From Blattabacterium cuenoti (lineage in GTDB: Bacteria > Bacteroidota > Bacteroidia > Flavobacteriales > Blattabacteriaceae): DNA of 64,000 bases. Every line of letters starts with the position of its first letter. Position 1 is the first letter of the stretch. The stretch lies in assembly GCF_014251795.1 (NCBI RefSeq), contig NZ_CP059201.1, forward strand, positions 496,001-560,000, read 5' to 3'. Shown piece after piece: positions 45,191 to 55,168 of this stretch. The translations under genes and the position numbers were made by a program. The notes under the pieces are model-generated. The model did not search any database, was not told where the DNA came from, and saw nothing but the letters and a program-made list of their open reading frames with translations.

Positions 45191-45224
45191 TATTATATGC
45201 AATGATTTCATAAAATTCTTCCAA

Positions 45225-46229
45225 ATGAAAAAAATTACCACAGAAACCTATTTAAAGTGGTTTAAAGATATGTTTTTTTGGAGAAAGTTTGAAGATAAAT
45301 GTCGTTCTTTATACTTAAAACAAAAAATAAGAGGGTTTCTTCATTTATATAATGGACAAGAAGCGGTTCCTGCTGGATTGACATACGCTATGAATTTATC
45401 CAAAGATAGAATCATAACTGCTTACAGATGTCATATTTTACCTATTTCTATGGGAGTAGACCCAAAAAAAGTCATGGCGGAACTATTAGGTAAAAAAACA
45501 GGTACTTCTCATGGAATGGGAGGATCTATGCATATATTTAGCAAAAAATATCGTTTTTATGGTGGACATGGAATTGTAGGGGGGCAAATTCCTTTAGGAG
45601 CTGGAATTGCTTTTGCTGACAAATATTTTAATAAAGATTCTGTAACTATAACTGTGATGGGTGATGGAGCTATTAGGCAAGGATCTTTACATGAAACATT
45701 TAATATGGCTATGATATGGAAACTTCCTGTTGTATTTATATGTGAAAATAATAAATATGCTATGGGGACTTCCGTAAAAAGAAGTAGTAATATAGAAGAA
45801 ATTTATAAAATAGGAGAGTCATATGGGATGCCCTCTTATCCTGTGGATGGAATGAATCCAGAAAAAATAGCAAAGGCAGCTTATACAGCTATAGAAAAAG
45901 CTAGAAAAGGAAAAGGTCCTACTTTTTTAGAGATGAAAACATATCGATATAGAGGTCATTCTATGTCTGATTCTGAGTTATATCGTAGTAAAGAAGAAAT
46001 TGATTTGTATAAAAAACGAGATCCTATTTTAAAGTTGAAAAATATTATTATACAAAATAAATGGGAAACAATAGAAAATCTGAATATAATAGAAAATAAA
46101 ATTAGAAAAAAAGTGGAATATTGTGTTGAATTTGCAGAAAATTCAGATTATCCTTCTTTAGAAGAAATGTATAATATTGTTTATTATGAAAAAAATTATC
46201 CTTTTTTAGATAAAGTTTTACCTTCATAA
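45225..46229 (+). CDS. pdhA: pyruvate dehydrogenase E1 component, alpha subunit
   Basis: A 334-residue thiamin diphosphate enzyme subunit. The TPP motif runs from GDGAIRQGSLHETFNMA to ENNKYAMGT (near residues 145-185). GMGGSMHIF near 96-104 and the phosphorylation-loop-like RYRGHSMSDSE near 242-252 are conserved. E1 decarboxylates pyruvate and loads the lipoyl arm of E2. The beta subunit gene is not adjacent; pdhC (E2) follows after 30 nt, an arrangement I associate with Flavobacteriia. It is preceded by a good promoter match. Confidence 0.94.
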   Translation: MKKITTETYLKWFKDMFFWRKFEDKCRSLYLKQKIRGFLHLYNGQEAVPAGLTYAMNLSKDRIITAYRCHILPISMGVDPKKVMAELLGKKTGTSHGMGGSMHIFSKKYRFYGGHGIVGGQIPLGAGIAFADKYFNKDSVTITVMGDGAIRQGSLHETFNMAMIWKLPVVFICENNKYAMGTSVKRSSNIEEIYKIGESYGMPSYPVDGMNPEKIAKAAYTAIEKARKGKGPTFLEMKTYRYRGHSMSDSELYRSKEEIDLYKKRDPILKLKNIIIQNKWETIENLNIIENKIRKKVEYCVEFAENSDYPSLEEMYNIVYYEKNYPFLDKVLPS

Positions 46230-46259
46230 ACATGAAAAAAATAAAAATTTTATAAAAAA

Positions 46260-47405
46260 ATGGCAGAAATAATATCCATGCCCCAATTAAGTGATACAAT
46301 GAAAGAGGGTACTGTAATTAAATGGAATAAAAAAATAGGAGATCAAGTTTCCGAAGGTGATATTTTAGCTGAAATAGAAACTGACAAAGCGACTCAAGAT
46401 TTTGAGATAGATACAAATGGTATTTTACTTTTTATTGGAGTAAAAGAGGGTGAAACTACACGTGTCAATGACGTACTAGCAATTATAGGGAAAGAAGGAG
46501 AAGATATCAGTCATATGATTTCAAAATTACAATCTTCTAAAAAAGAAAAAAATGAAGTTAATTTTAATCAAAAAAATTTAGAAAAAAATAAGAAGATATT
46601 TATTTCTCCTGTAGCAAAAAAAATGGCAAAGAAAATAGGAGTTTCTATAGATAAAATTAAGGGAAGTGGAGAATATGGAAGAATTACCAAAAAAGATATA
46701 GAATTTTATGAAAAAACTGAATTAAATAAAAATATTCTTCATTCTTCCATTAGAAAAAAAATAGCAAAACATTTAACTTATTCAAAATTTTCAGCTCCAC
46801 ATTATTATTTATTTAGTGAAATAAATGCGGATAAGTTAATGAATTTTAGGAAAAATTTAAATGAAAAACTTTCTTTAGAAGAAAAAATATCGTTTAATGA
46901 CATTATTATAAAAGCAGTGGCTCAATCTTTAATAAAACATCCTGACATGAATGTATCATGGGACGATGAAAAAATTATAATACATCCCAATATTCATATT
47001 GGAGTAGCTGTAGCGATAAAAGATGGATTAATAGTTCCAGTTATAAAAAATGCAGATAAAAAATCATTACTACAAATTTCTAAAGAAATTAAAGATAAAG
47101 CATTACGTTCAAAATCAAAAAAGATACAACCAGAAGAAATAGAAAATAGCACTTTCACAGTTTCAAATTTGGGAATGTATGGAATTGAATCATTTACTTC
47201 TATTATTAATACACCTAATACTTCTATATTATCTGTAGGATCTATTGTGGTCCGTCCAATTGTGAAAAATAATAAAATTGAAATAGGAAATGTAATGAAA
47301 ATGACATTATCTTGTGATCATAGAATTATAGATGGAGCCAAAGGAAGTGAATATATTCATTCCATTAAAAATTTTTTAGAAGATCCTATCACTATATTAT
47401 TTTAA
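46260..47405 (+). CDS. pdhC: pyruvate dehydrogenase E2 (dihydrolipoamide acetyltransferase)
   Basis: A 381-residue E2. It has a single lipoyl domain (about 1-78, ETDKATQDFE with lipoyl Lys43), a linker, a peripheral subunit-binding domain (about 115-150, SPVAKKMAKKIGVSIDKIKG) and the acetyltransferase core (about 160-381). The catalytic His is in DHRIIDGAKG at 354. The length is at the short end because only one lipoyl domain is present. Its stop overlaps the convergent terC stop by 4 nt. Confidence 0.94.
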   Translation: MAEIISMPQLSDTMKEGTVIKWNKKIGDQVSEGDILAEIETDKATQDFEIDTNGILLFIGVKEGETTRVNDVLAIIGKEGEDISHMISKLQSSKKEKNEVNFNQKNLEKNKKIFISPVAKKMAKKIGVSIDKIKGSGEYGRITKKDIEFYEKTELNKNILHSSIRKKIAKHLTYSKFSAPHYYLFSEINADKLMNFRKNLNEKLSLEEKISFNDIIIKAVAQSLIKHPDMNVSWDDEKIIIHPNIHIGVAVAIKDGLIVPVIKNADKKSLLQISKEIKDKALRSKSKKIQPEEIENSTFTVSNLGMYGIESFTSIINTPNTSILSVGSIVVRPIVKNNKIEIGNVMKMTLSCDHRIIDGAKGSEYIHSIKNFLEDPITILF

Positions 47406-48118
47406 TTTTTATTTATAACCTTTTTTATCCATAATAAAAAAATGGAAAATATAAAGACTGAAAAAGTTAAAAAAGAAAATATCTTTTCAGAAAAAAAAAA
47501 TAAAAATAAATCAGATATATATTTATTTGAATAAAAAACAAGTTTTATTCCAAGAATGATGATAATGAAAAAAGCAGAATGTTTTAATTCTGGAAATTTT
47601 TCCATGAATTTTATAAAAAATTGTGCAATTAATCTCATTGAAAAAATCCCTATACATACGCCTAAAAAAATTAATATCAAATTGTTTGATAAAGCAACAG
47701 AAGCAAAAATATTATCAATAGAAAAAGCTAGATCTGTCATCTCTATAATAAAAATTATTTTCCAAAAAGAATTTTTTTTTGGATCATTTTTTTTTAAATC
47801 GTATGGCGTATAATTTTTTTTTAAAAAATGATTTAATCCTAAAAAAATTAGATATAATCCACCTAATGGTTTTAACCACCATATTTTTATTAATATGGAA
47901 GCAAATAAAAGACACAATCCTCTGAAACAATAAGCCCCAATAATTCCATATTTTATAGCTTTTATTCTATCTTTTTTTTTAAGGTCTATAATCATAGAAG
48001 CTAACACAGCTGCATTATCTATAGATAAAATGCTTTCTATTAGAATTAAATTTCCTATTATAGAAATAGATAAAAAAGGATTATGAATAATTTCTGTAAT
48101 ATATTTTTCAATATTCAT
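47402..48118 (-). CDS. TerC-family integral membrane protein
   Basis: A 238-residue protein with about seven hydrophobic helices. ESILSIDNAAVLA near residues 28-40 and LAFSIDNIFASVAL near 133-146 are the paired S-x-D-N motifs of TerC proteins, whose acidic residues are thought to bind a metal. Related proteins export Mn2+ or assist metallation of secreted enzymes; the substrate here is not known. It overlaps the 3' end of the upstream MsbA-like gene by 11 nt, so coupled translation is likely. Confidence 0.87.
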   Translation of the reverse strand: MNIEKYITEIIHNPFLSISIIGNLILIESILSIDNAAVLASMIIDLKKKDRIKAIKYGIIGAYCFRGLCLLFASILIKIWWLKPLGGLYLIFLGLNHFLKKNYTPYDLKKNDPKKNSFWKIIFIIEMTDLAFSIDNIFASVALSNNLILIFLGVCIGIFSMRLIAQFFIKFMEKFPELKHSAFFIIIILGIKLVFYSNKYISDLFLFFFSEKIFSFLTFSVFIFSIFLLWIKKVINKN

Positions 48119-49952
48119 TTGAAAAGCTTTGTAGAGCTATTAACTTACTATAAATCCCTTTTTTTGAAATTAAAATGTTATGTTTTCCTTGTTCTATAAT
48201 TTTTCCTTTTTCTAATACAATAATATGATCTGCATTTTGTATAATAGGAGAAGATAATTTATGTGCTATCACAAGAGATGTTCTATTTTTCATCATTTTA
48301 TTCAAGGCTTTTTGAACTGTAATTTCAGATTCTGGATCTAAAGAAGAAGTCGCTTCATCTAAAATCATAATAGGAGGATCTTTAAATACAGCTCTAGCTA
48401 TACTAATTCTTTTTTTTTGACCTAAGGATAATTTATTTCCGTTATAACCAATAACTGTATCATATCCTTTTGGTAACTTTTCTATAAAACAATGAGCATG
48501 AGCTATTTTAGCTGCTTTTATAACAGAATTGATAGATATTTTTTTTTCTGATCCTAATACTATATTATTAAAAACAGAATCGTTAAAAAGAACCGGTTCT
48601 TGAGTCACAATTCCTAATAGTTTTCTATAATCTTTAATTTTTAAATATTTAATATTTGTTCCATCTACAGTAATTTCTCCAGATGTCACATTATAGAAAT
48701 TAACCAATAAATTGGCAATAGTAGATTTTCCACTTCCAGATCTTCCTACTAGAACTATGGTTTTTCCTTTTTTTAAAGAAAAATTTAAATTTTGAATTAA
48801 AATTGATTTATTATGAGTATGAGAAAATGATACATTACGAAATAAAATTTCATTTTCAAAATGAAAAATAGATTTATATCTAATTTTTTTATTCTTTGAT
48901 GTACATTTAGTATTCAATATTTCAACAATACGTTCTGCAGCTGCTCTTCCTTTTTGAATATTAGATATAGAATTGACTAAACTTTTCGCAGGACTAATAA
49001 TTTGAAAAAATAGTCCTATAAAAGGAAAAAGGATTTCTGGAGCCATTTCTTTTTTTTCTAAAAAAAGTTTTCCTCCATACCAAATAATTAAAATCATTGT
49101 AATAGCCCCCAAAAATTCAATCATAGGAGAAGCTAATTCTTTTTTTCTATTCACACGAGCAGAAAGTATTTTTTGACGTTCAGATACTTGTTCAAAACGT
49201 TTTTGCATTTGATTTTCAGCGTTGAAAATATTTATAATTTTAGTAGAATTTAAAGTTTCTTCTATGACAGAAAATAATTTTCCTAACTGATTTTGAGCCC
49301 CTACCGCATCTTTTTTCAAACTATTTCCTATAATAGATAAGAAAGCACCCATTAATGGGAGTAACAAAAAAGCGAATAATGTTAATTGATAACTCATGAA
49401 AAATAAAGTTAACAGATGAAAAAAAACCATTATGGGAGAACTAATCAAATTAGCTAAAGAACTAACAATGGATATTTCTATTTCATTAACATCATTAGAT
49501 AATCTAGACATTAAGTCTCCATTCCTCTTATTTGAAAAAAAAATTATAGGTAAAGAAAGTATTTTTTTGTGAAAATCATTCCGAATATTTCTGACTACAG
49601 AAGTTTTGATTCCTATTAAAAAATATTCTGACAAATATCGAAAAATATTCCGAATTAAAAAAAGTAAAATAATAAAAACACAAAATACAGCTAAAGTGTT
49701 TATTTTACCGTATCTGTCTGATAATATTTTTATGTAATTATGTATAATCAAATCAAAATAAACATTAAAAGAATTAAAAAATGTTGTTTTATTTTTGTAT
49801 TCAGGAGATTCAAATAAAATACTTAATACAGGTGAAATGGATATAATGGAAATAACTGAAAATAAAGAATATAAAAAATTACATGATATGTTAATAATAT
49901 AATGATATTTGTAAGGTTTTGAATAAGATAAAATTTTTTCAAGTGCATTCAT
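48108..49952 (-). CDS. MsbA-like ABC exporter, altered signature motif
   Basis: A 614-residue half-transporter with six membrane helices (about 15-330) and an ATPase domain. Walker A GRSGSGKS is near residue 400. The Q-loop region is VTQEPVLFNDSV. The signature is LSLGQ at 508-512 instead of LSGGQ. Walker B MILDEATSSLD and H-loop VIAHKLS follow. The best guess is a lipid A/LPS flippase given the LPS and BamA genes nearby, but multidrug export cannot be excluded. It homodimerises in this family, so the altered signature would occupy both sites. Confidence 0.87.
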   Translation of the reverse strand: MNALEKILSYSKPYKYHYIINISCNFLYSLFSVISIISISPVLSILFESPEYKNKTTFFNSFNVYFDLIIHNYIKILSDRYGKINTLAVFCVFIILLFLIRNIFRYLSEYFLIGIKTSVVRNIRNDFHKKILSLPIIFFSNKRNGDLMSRLSNDVNEIEISIVSSLANLISSPIMVFFHLLTLFFMSYQLTLFAFLLLPLMGAFLSIIGNSLKKDAVGAQNQLGKLFSVIEETLNSTKIINIFNAENQMQKRFEQVSERQKILSARVNRKKELASPMIEFLGAITMILIIWYGGKLFLEKKEMAPEILFPFIGLFFQIISPAKSLVNSISNIQKGRAAAERIVEILNTKCTSKNKKIRYKSIFHFENEILFRNVSFSHTHNKSILIQNLNFSLKKGKTIVLVGRSGSGKSTIANLLVNFYNVTSGEITVDGTNIKYLKIKDYRKLLGIVTQEPVLFNDSVFNNIVLGSEKKISINSVIKAAKIAHAHCFIEKLPKGYDTVIGYNGNKLSLGQKKRISIARAVFKDPPIMILDEATSSLDPESEITVQKALNKMMKNRTSLVIAHKLSSPIIQNADHIIVLEKGKIIEQGKHNILISKKGIYSKLIALQSFSNEY

Positions 49953-49987
49953 TTAAATAAATATAATTATAAAAATTCTTTAATCTA

Positions 49988-50017
49988 TTGATCGAATAAC
50001 AATTTCACATAAATTTC
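49988..50017 (+). promoter_or_regulatory. candidate secDF promoter
   Basis: TTG at 49988-49990 and TAAATTTC at 50010-50017 (7 of 8 with TAnnTTTG) are 19 nt apart, the same spacing as the pdhA site, 37 nt before the secDF ATG. Confidence 0.42.
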
Positions 50018-50054
50018 ATATATAATTTTATATAAATTTTTTCGATAAAATAAA

Positions 50055-52799
50055 ATGCGTGTTAGAAACTTTTTTACGATATTTGTAACCATAATATTGA
50101 CCTCTATTTGTCTGTATTATATATTATACAGTATATATTCAGAAAAAAATGATAAAAAAACCCTAAATCTAGGATTGGATTTAAAAGGTGGGATTAGCAT
50201 GGTTTTAGATATATCAGAAAAAGATTTACTCAAAAAATTTTCTAAAAATTCTCAAAACTCTATTTTTATAAAAGCGTTGAAAAATGCGGATCAGAAAAAA
50301 AAAGAAAATACAAATACAGATTATTTGTTATCTTTTATCAATTCTTTTAATCAAGAAATAAAAAACAGAAAACTAAATATTAATTTGTCTTCTCCAAATT
50401 TATTTGGAAATAAATCTAATATTGAAATTAATTCTAATAGTTCTGATTTAAAAATAGAAAAATTTCTGAGAAAAAAAATAGAATCTTCTATAATTTCTAT
50501 TCAAAATATTTTGAGATCCAGAATCGATCGATTCGGAATTATTCAACCCAATATTCAAAGAATAAAAAATTCTAATCGAATTTTAATAGAATTATCTGGA
50601 ATACAAAATATAGATAGAATCAAAAATATTTTAGAGAAAAAAGCAGAATTACATTTTTTGGAAACTTACAACTCTCAAGAAGTTAATTCATATTTTCATA
50701 CAATAAATAAGTTGTACAAAAAAAAACATGATAAAAAAAGATCTTTCATAGATCTTTTAAATTTTTCTCTTATTCAATCAAAAAATGTCGTAGGATTAGT
50801 TCATGCAAAACATAAAAAAATCATTTCAGATTTTTTAAACTCTGATCAAACTCGAAATTATTTACCGTATCATTTACATGATGTCAAATTTTTATGGGGA
50901 TATAAAAATTTAAATAATTTTTTTCAGTTGTTCGCTGTAAAAATTAATAATAGAGAAATATCTAATCATTTAAATGGAGATGTGTTAACCCATGCTTATA
51001 AATCTTTTGGTCCTTTAAATGAAATATCTATAAATATTAAAATGAATGAAGAAGGAACTAAAAAATGGAAAATTTTTACGGAAAAAAATATGGGGAGAAG
51101 CATAGCAATAGTACTTGATAATTTAGTATATACAGTTCCTGTAGTAAAATCCGTCATTTCAAATGGAATGTCTCAAATATATGGACATTTTTCAACACAG
51201 GAAGCTAATGATCTAATAAACATATTAAGCACAGGAGAATTGCCTACCTCTGTAAAGGTAATTCAAACTGATATAATGGGCCCTTATTTAGGAAAAAAAT
51301 CTATTCAAAAAGGAATTATATCTTTTTTAATAGCTTTATTTTTTGTATTTATTTGGATGTTTTTTTGTTATTCAATTCCAGGATTGTATGCCAATATTGT
51401 TTTATTTTTTAATGTCATATTTATTTTTGGTATTCTCATTTCTATGAATGCAATATTAACTTTTCCCGGTATCGCAGGAATTATATTAACATTAGCAATG
51501 TCTATGGATGCTAATATCATTATTTATGAAAAAATTAAAGAAAATATAAGAAATAAAGTTTCCATATTGACATCTATTAATAATAGTTACACAATATATG
51601 GAGCTTTATCTTCTATTATAGATGGACAAATTACCACTTTATTATGTGGAGTCATTTTATTTTATTTTGGAATAGGACCTATACGAGGATTTTCTACTAC
51701 GTTAATTATTGGTATTATAGTTTCTATGTTTACCTCCATTTGTTTAGGAAGATTATTTTTAGAATGGCATTTAAAAAAATATAGAAAGATTTTTTTTTCT
51801 AGAAAAGAATTAATTTTTATTTTGAACAAAATTCAAAATATGCAATATGATTTTTTATCAAGAAGAAAATGGATTTATATGATTTCTAGTTTTTTCATAA
51901 TTATTAGTGTATTTTCTTTTTTTTTAAAAGGATTTAATCTAGGATTAGATTTTGTTGGAGGACGTTCTTATGTTATTCTTTTTAATCGTCAGATACATCC
52001 TGAAGAAATTTCTAAAATTTTATCAAAAATATTTATAGAAAATGGAAAACCTTCTTTTCCTAGGGTCCAAACATTCGGAGATGAAAATCAACTTAAAATA
52101 GTCACTAAATATAAAATATGGGAAGAAAATAAACAATTAGATGAGATTATTTTAAAAAAAATGTTTACAGCTTTGAAAGGTTTTTTTCCTATTAATTTTG
52201 AAGATTTTAAAAATATAAAAAAACATAAATCATTAGGTATTCAATCTATTGAGAAAGTTGGTCCTTTAGTAGCTAGAGAAATGACTTATAAAGCTTTTAT
52301 TTCTGTAATAATTTCTTTAATAGGAATTTTTATATATATCTTTGTAAGATTCAAAAAATGGCAATTTGGATTAGGAGCAATAATCTCTTTAATTCATGAT
52401 TCAGTCATCGTACTTGGAATATTTTCTTTTTTCCATGACAAATTTTCTATTTTAGAAATAAATCAAAATTTTATAGCAGCCTTGTTAACAATAATAGGTT
52501 ATTCTATTAATGATACCGTAATAGTTTATGATAGAATTAGACAAATTTCAAATAAAACATCATTAATATTTATGATAAAAAAAACGATAAATCAAGGAAT
52601 TTGTAATTCTCTCACTAGAACTATAAATACTTCTTTTATTACTTTATTAGTAATTTTAATTATTTTTTTATTTGGAGGAAAAGTTCTTCATAATTTTATG
52701 TTAGCTTTATTTATTGGAATGAGTATAGGAACTTATTCTTCTATATTTATAGCTCCATCTATAGTATATGATTTTTGTAAAAAAAATATAGAAAAATGA
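50055..52799 (+). CDS. secDF: fused protein translocase subunit SecDF
   Basis: A 914-residue RND-type membrane protein joining SecD and SecF. Twelve membrane helices are expected. The SecD half starts with one helix and LGLDLKGGISMVLDI (about 39-53), a long periplasmic P1 region (about 60-400) and five helices with AMSMDANIIIYEKIKE near 476-491. The SecF half begins LGLDFVGGRSYVI near residue 627 and has GYSINDTVIVYDRIR near 815-829. The Asp and Arg residues used in proton flow are present. It drives late protein export. The stop overlaps the tatA start as ATGA. Confidence 0.95.
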   Translation: MRVRNFFTIFVTIILTSICLYYILYSIYSEKNDKKTLNLGLDLKGGISMVLDISEKDLLKKFSKNSQNSIFIKALKNADQKKKENTNTDYLLSFINSFNQEIKNRKLNINLSSPNLFGNKSNIEINSNSSDLKIEKFLRKKIESSIISIQNILRSRIDRFGIIQPNIQRIKNSNRILIELSGIQNIDRIKNILEKKAELHFLETYNSQEVNSYFHTINKLYKKKHDKKRSFIDLLNFSLIQSKNVVGLVHAKHKKIISDFLNSDQTRNYLPYHLHDVKFLWGYKNLNNFFQLFAVKINNREISNHLNGDVLTHAYKSFGPLNEISINIKMNEEGTKKWKIFTEKNMGRSIAIVLDNLVYTVPVVKSVISNGMSQIYGHFSTQEANDLINILSTGELPTSVKVIQTDIMGPYLGKKSIQKGIISFLIALFFVFIWMFFCYSIPGLYANIVLFFNVIFIFGILISMNAILTFPGIAGIILTLAMSMDANIIIYEKIKENIRNKVSILTSINNSYTIYGALSSIIDGQITTLLCGVILFYFGIGPIRGFSTTLIIGIIVSMFTSICLGRLFLEWHLKKYRKIFFSRKELIFILNKIQNMQYDFLSRRKWIYMISSFFIIISVFSFFLKGFNLGLDFVGGRSYVILFNRQIHPEEISKILSKIFIENGKPSFPRVQTFGDENQLKIVTKYKIWEENKQLDEIILKKMFTALKGFFPINFEDFKNIKKHKSLGIQSIEKVGPLVAREMTYKAFISVIISLIGIFIYIFVRFKKWQFGLGAIISLIHDSVIVLGIFSFFHDKFSILEINQNFIAALLTIIGYSINDTVIVYDRIRQISNKTSLIFMIKKTINQGICNSLTRTINTSFITLLVILIIFLFGGKVLHNFMLALFIGMSIGTYSSIFIAPSIVYDFCKKNIEK

Positions 52800-53044
52800 A
52801 AAATATTTTATTTATCAGCATAGAAGAAAGTTTATTTATTGTTTTTATAGCTATACTCGTTTTTGGACCAAAAAAAATACCAGAGATTGCGCGTGGATTA
52901 GGGGAAGGAATTAGATATTTAAAAAATGCTAAAAAAAGAATTAAAAATGAAATTATTCAAAATAATATTGATCATAAAAAAAAGGAATTCCCCAATGGGA
53001 AAAATAAACATATGCCTCCTTATTCTGTGAAACGAAACAAATAA
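52796..53044 (+). CDS. tatA: TatA/TatE-family twin-arginine translocase subunit
   Basis: An 82-residue protein with an N-terminal membrane helix (about 8-22), FGPKKIPEIARGLGEGIRYLK (part of residues 23-43) forming the hinge and amphipathic helix, and a charged tail. The F-G-P-K-K-x-P-E-I hinge is diagnostic of TatA/B. No tatC is in the window. It overlaps secDF by 4 nt, so both export routes are made from one transcript. Its stop abuts the convergent ppiD stop with no spacer. Confidence 0.88.
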   Translation: MKNILFISIEESLFIVFIAILVFGPKKIPEIARGLGEGIRYLKNAKKRIKNEIIQNNIDHKKKEFPNGKNKHMPPYSVKRNK

Positions 53045-55168
53045 TTATATATTTTTTCTAAAATCTTCAATATTAGATTTTTCAACTAACATATCTCCTA
53101 TTTTTTCTAAAATGTTTTTTCTTAAATTTTCATTTAAAGATTCTATTTCAGAAGAAAAATAAGAAAGTTTTTTATATGTATTAAAACGTTTCAATGGTCT
53201 TATAAAAAAAATTCCTCTTTCTCCTAATATTGGTTTAGAAGTTTTATATAATTTTGAAGAAAAAGCGGATCCAATAACTTTAGGTTCTTTATAATTTCCA
53301 ACCATAGATTTATGAAAATTGATTTTATGGGATTTATTTATTTCTTTAGAGAAACGAGAAGCAATTTGTTCTAAACTTAGATCTTTTATCACATTAGATA
53401 AATAATAATTTATTTTTTTCTGAATGAGGAAAGGAATTATATTATTTTTTATTTCTTCAATAGGATATCCTTTTTTCTGAATTTTAGATAAAAAAACTAC
53501 AATATAATCTTTGTTTGAAGTATAAAAAATCTTGATGTCTCCTTCTTTTCTATTTTTTTCATAAGACCAATTTATAATTTCTTTATCCAATTCCGTATTT
53601 AAATCTTGAATATTCCATTGATAATCTTTTATTTCTTTTAAAAAAAGAGTTTCATACCTTTTCTTTCTTGCATTATTAATAAATGTATTTACATTTGAAT
53701 TCTTATTTTTTTTTATAAAATCTATAACTTCTTGATAAAGACCCCCTTCAGTTTTCTTTGATGGATTCAGTGTTTTGATTATTATAGCAAGTTGATAAGT
53801 GTCTTTTACATCTTTGATTCCGTCAATTCTGATAATATGATAACCAAATTTAGTTTCAATTAAACCTATTGTTCCTTTTTTATTTTTTACAGAAAAAAAA
53901 TCAAATGATCTTGATTTTTTAAATGATTCATTTGGTTCTTCATATTTGATCCATCCTAAACTACCTTTATTTTTTTTTGCATTCATAACATCATCCGATT
54001 TTTCTATAACTAGAGAATTAAATTTAGTAGGATTTTTTACAATAAAATTATATATTTTTTCCGCTGTCTTTTTAGCCTCTTTTTTAGTTCTATTATTAGA
54101 AAAACGTATAGCTTCCTTATGAGAAATTAATATATGACTTGATAAAACAGAATTATATATCATTTTTTTTCCAGTTAGTTTAGCCATAATATAGATATTG
54201 TTATCTTTAATAGGACCGAACATGCTCCCAATTTGATTATTTTTCTCAACAAAATTTTGTAAAACAATAGGAAGATTTTTTTTCAAATAGAAATTTGAAT
54301 CAAAGGGTTTTTCAGATTGATTAGAAACAATTGTAAAATTATGATCAGAAAATTTAAATTTATTAAATAATTTTTTGATTTTAATATTCATATTTTTTTC
54401 ATCATTTAATGATGGATGAGAACGAAAAATTACAAAACTGAGATTTCTTAAATTTTCTTTTTTATAAAGAAACTTATTTTTTTTTATGTAGTCATAGATT
54501 TCATAACTTTTTATTTTTCTATATTTTTTTTCTATTTCTGAATAAGGAATAAATATATAATCAATTATAGAAAATAAATTTTTATCTTCATAGTTTAGTT
54601 GAGCTTCTATAAAAGAAGTATTCAATCCATACATTAACATTTCTACATATTTTTTTGCAATGATTCTTTTTGGAATATTATTTTTTTCATAATACCAAAT
54701 ATCTTTTTCTATTTCTATCTGAGGATTTAAATATGAAGGTAATTTTTCTAAATTTTTTAAGTAAAATTGAAATTTTTTCATATTCATTTTTCCTTTTTGA
54801 TCTTGAAAATCAATAATTTTACTATATATTGATTGTTTTTCTATTGCTTTCCAAAAATCTTTTTCTGAGCTTTGTATTCCTAATTTTTTAGCTTGTTGAT
54901 TCAATACTTTTTCATAAACTAATAATTTCCAAGCATCATTTTTTAAATAAAAATCAGGTTCATTTTCACGAAATCGTTTTAAGAATTGAAAACAATCAAG
55001 ATATTCTTTAAGAAGAATATTCTCTCCATTTACTTTTCCAATAATATTAGAATTATTAGTAAAAAGTTTTAGTAAAATATTAGGATCCAATATAAAAAAT
55101 ATTAAAGATATACTTATAAAAAAGAAAATCAACCATGTATTTTTTCTTATTTTTTCTAAAAAACTCAT
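53045..55168 (-). CDS. ppiD: PpiD-like membrane-anchored peptidyl-prolyl isomerase
   Basis: A 707-residue periplasmic chaperone with an N-terminal membrane anchor (about 10-30), a SurA_N-like domain (about 35-180) and a parvulin domain (about 335-460: SSHILISHKEA, then GSLGWIKYEEPNESF and FGYHIIRIDGI). A long Lys-rich C-terminal region follows. It assists folding of exported proteins emerging from SecYEG, matching secDF next door. The stop is immediately adjacent to the tatA stop on the other strand. Its start overlaps the CNNM/CBS stop by 4 nt. Confidence 0.87.
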   Translation of the reverse strand: MSFLEKIRKNTWLIFFFISISLIFFILDPNILLKLFTNNSNIIGKVNGENILLKEYLDCFQFLKRFRENEPDFYLKNDAWKLLVYEKVLNQQAKKLGIQSSEKDFWKAIEKQSIYSKIIDFQDQKGKMNMKKFQFYLKNLEKLPSYLNPQIEIEKDIWYYEKNNIPKRIIAKKYVEMLMYGLNTSFIEAQLNYEDKNLFSIIDYIFIPYSEIEKKYRKIKSYEIYDYIKKNKFLYKKENLRNLSFVIFRSHPSLNDEKNMNIKIKKLFNKFKFSDHNFTIVSNQSEKPFDSNFYLKKNLPIVLQNFVEKNNQIGSMFGPIKDNNIYIMAKLTGKKMIYNSVLSSHILISHKEAIRFSNNRTKKEAKKTAEKIYNFIVKNPTKFNSLVIEKSDDVMNAKKNKGSLGWIKYEEPNESFKKSRSFDFFSVKNKKGTIGLIETKFGYHIIRIDGIKDVKDTYQLAIIIKTLNPSKKTEGGLYQEVIDFIKKNKNSNVNTFINNARKKRYETLFLKEIKDYQWNIQDLNTELDKEIINWSYEKNRKEGDIKIFYTSNKDYIVVFLSKIQKKGYPIEEIKNNIIPFLIQKKINYYLSNVIKDLSLEQIASRFSKEINKSHKINFHKSMVGNYKEPKVIGSAFSSKLYKTSKPILGERGIFFIRPLKRFNTYKKLSYFSSEIESLNENLRKNILEKIGDMLVEKSNIEDFRKNI

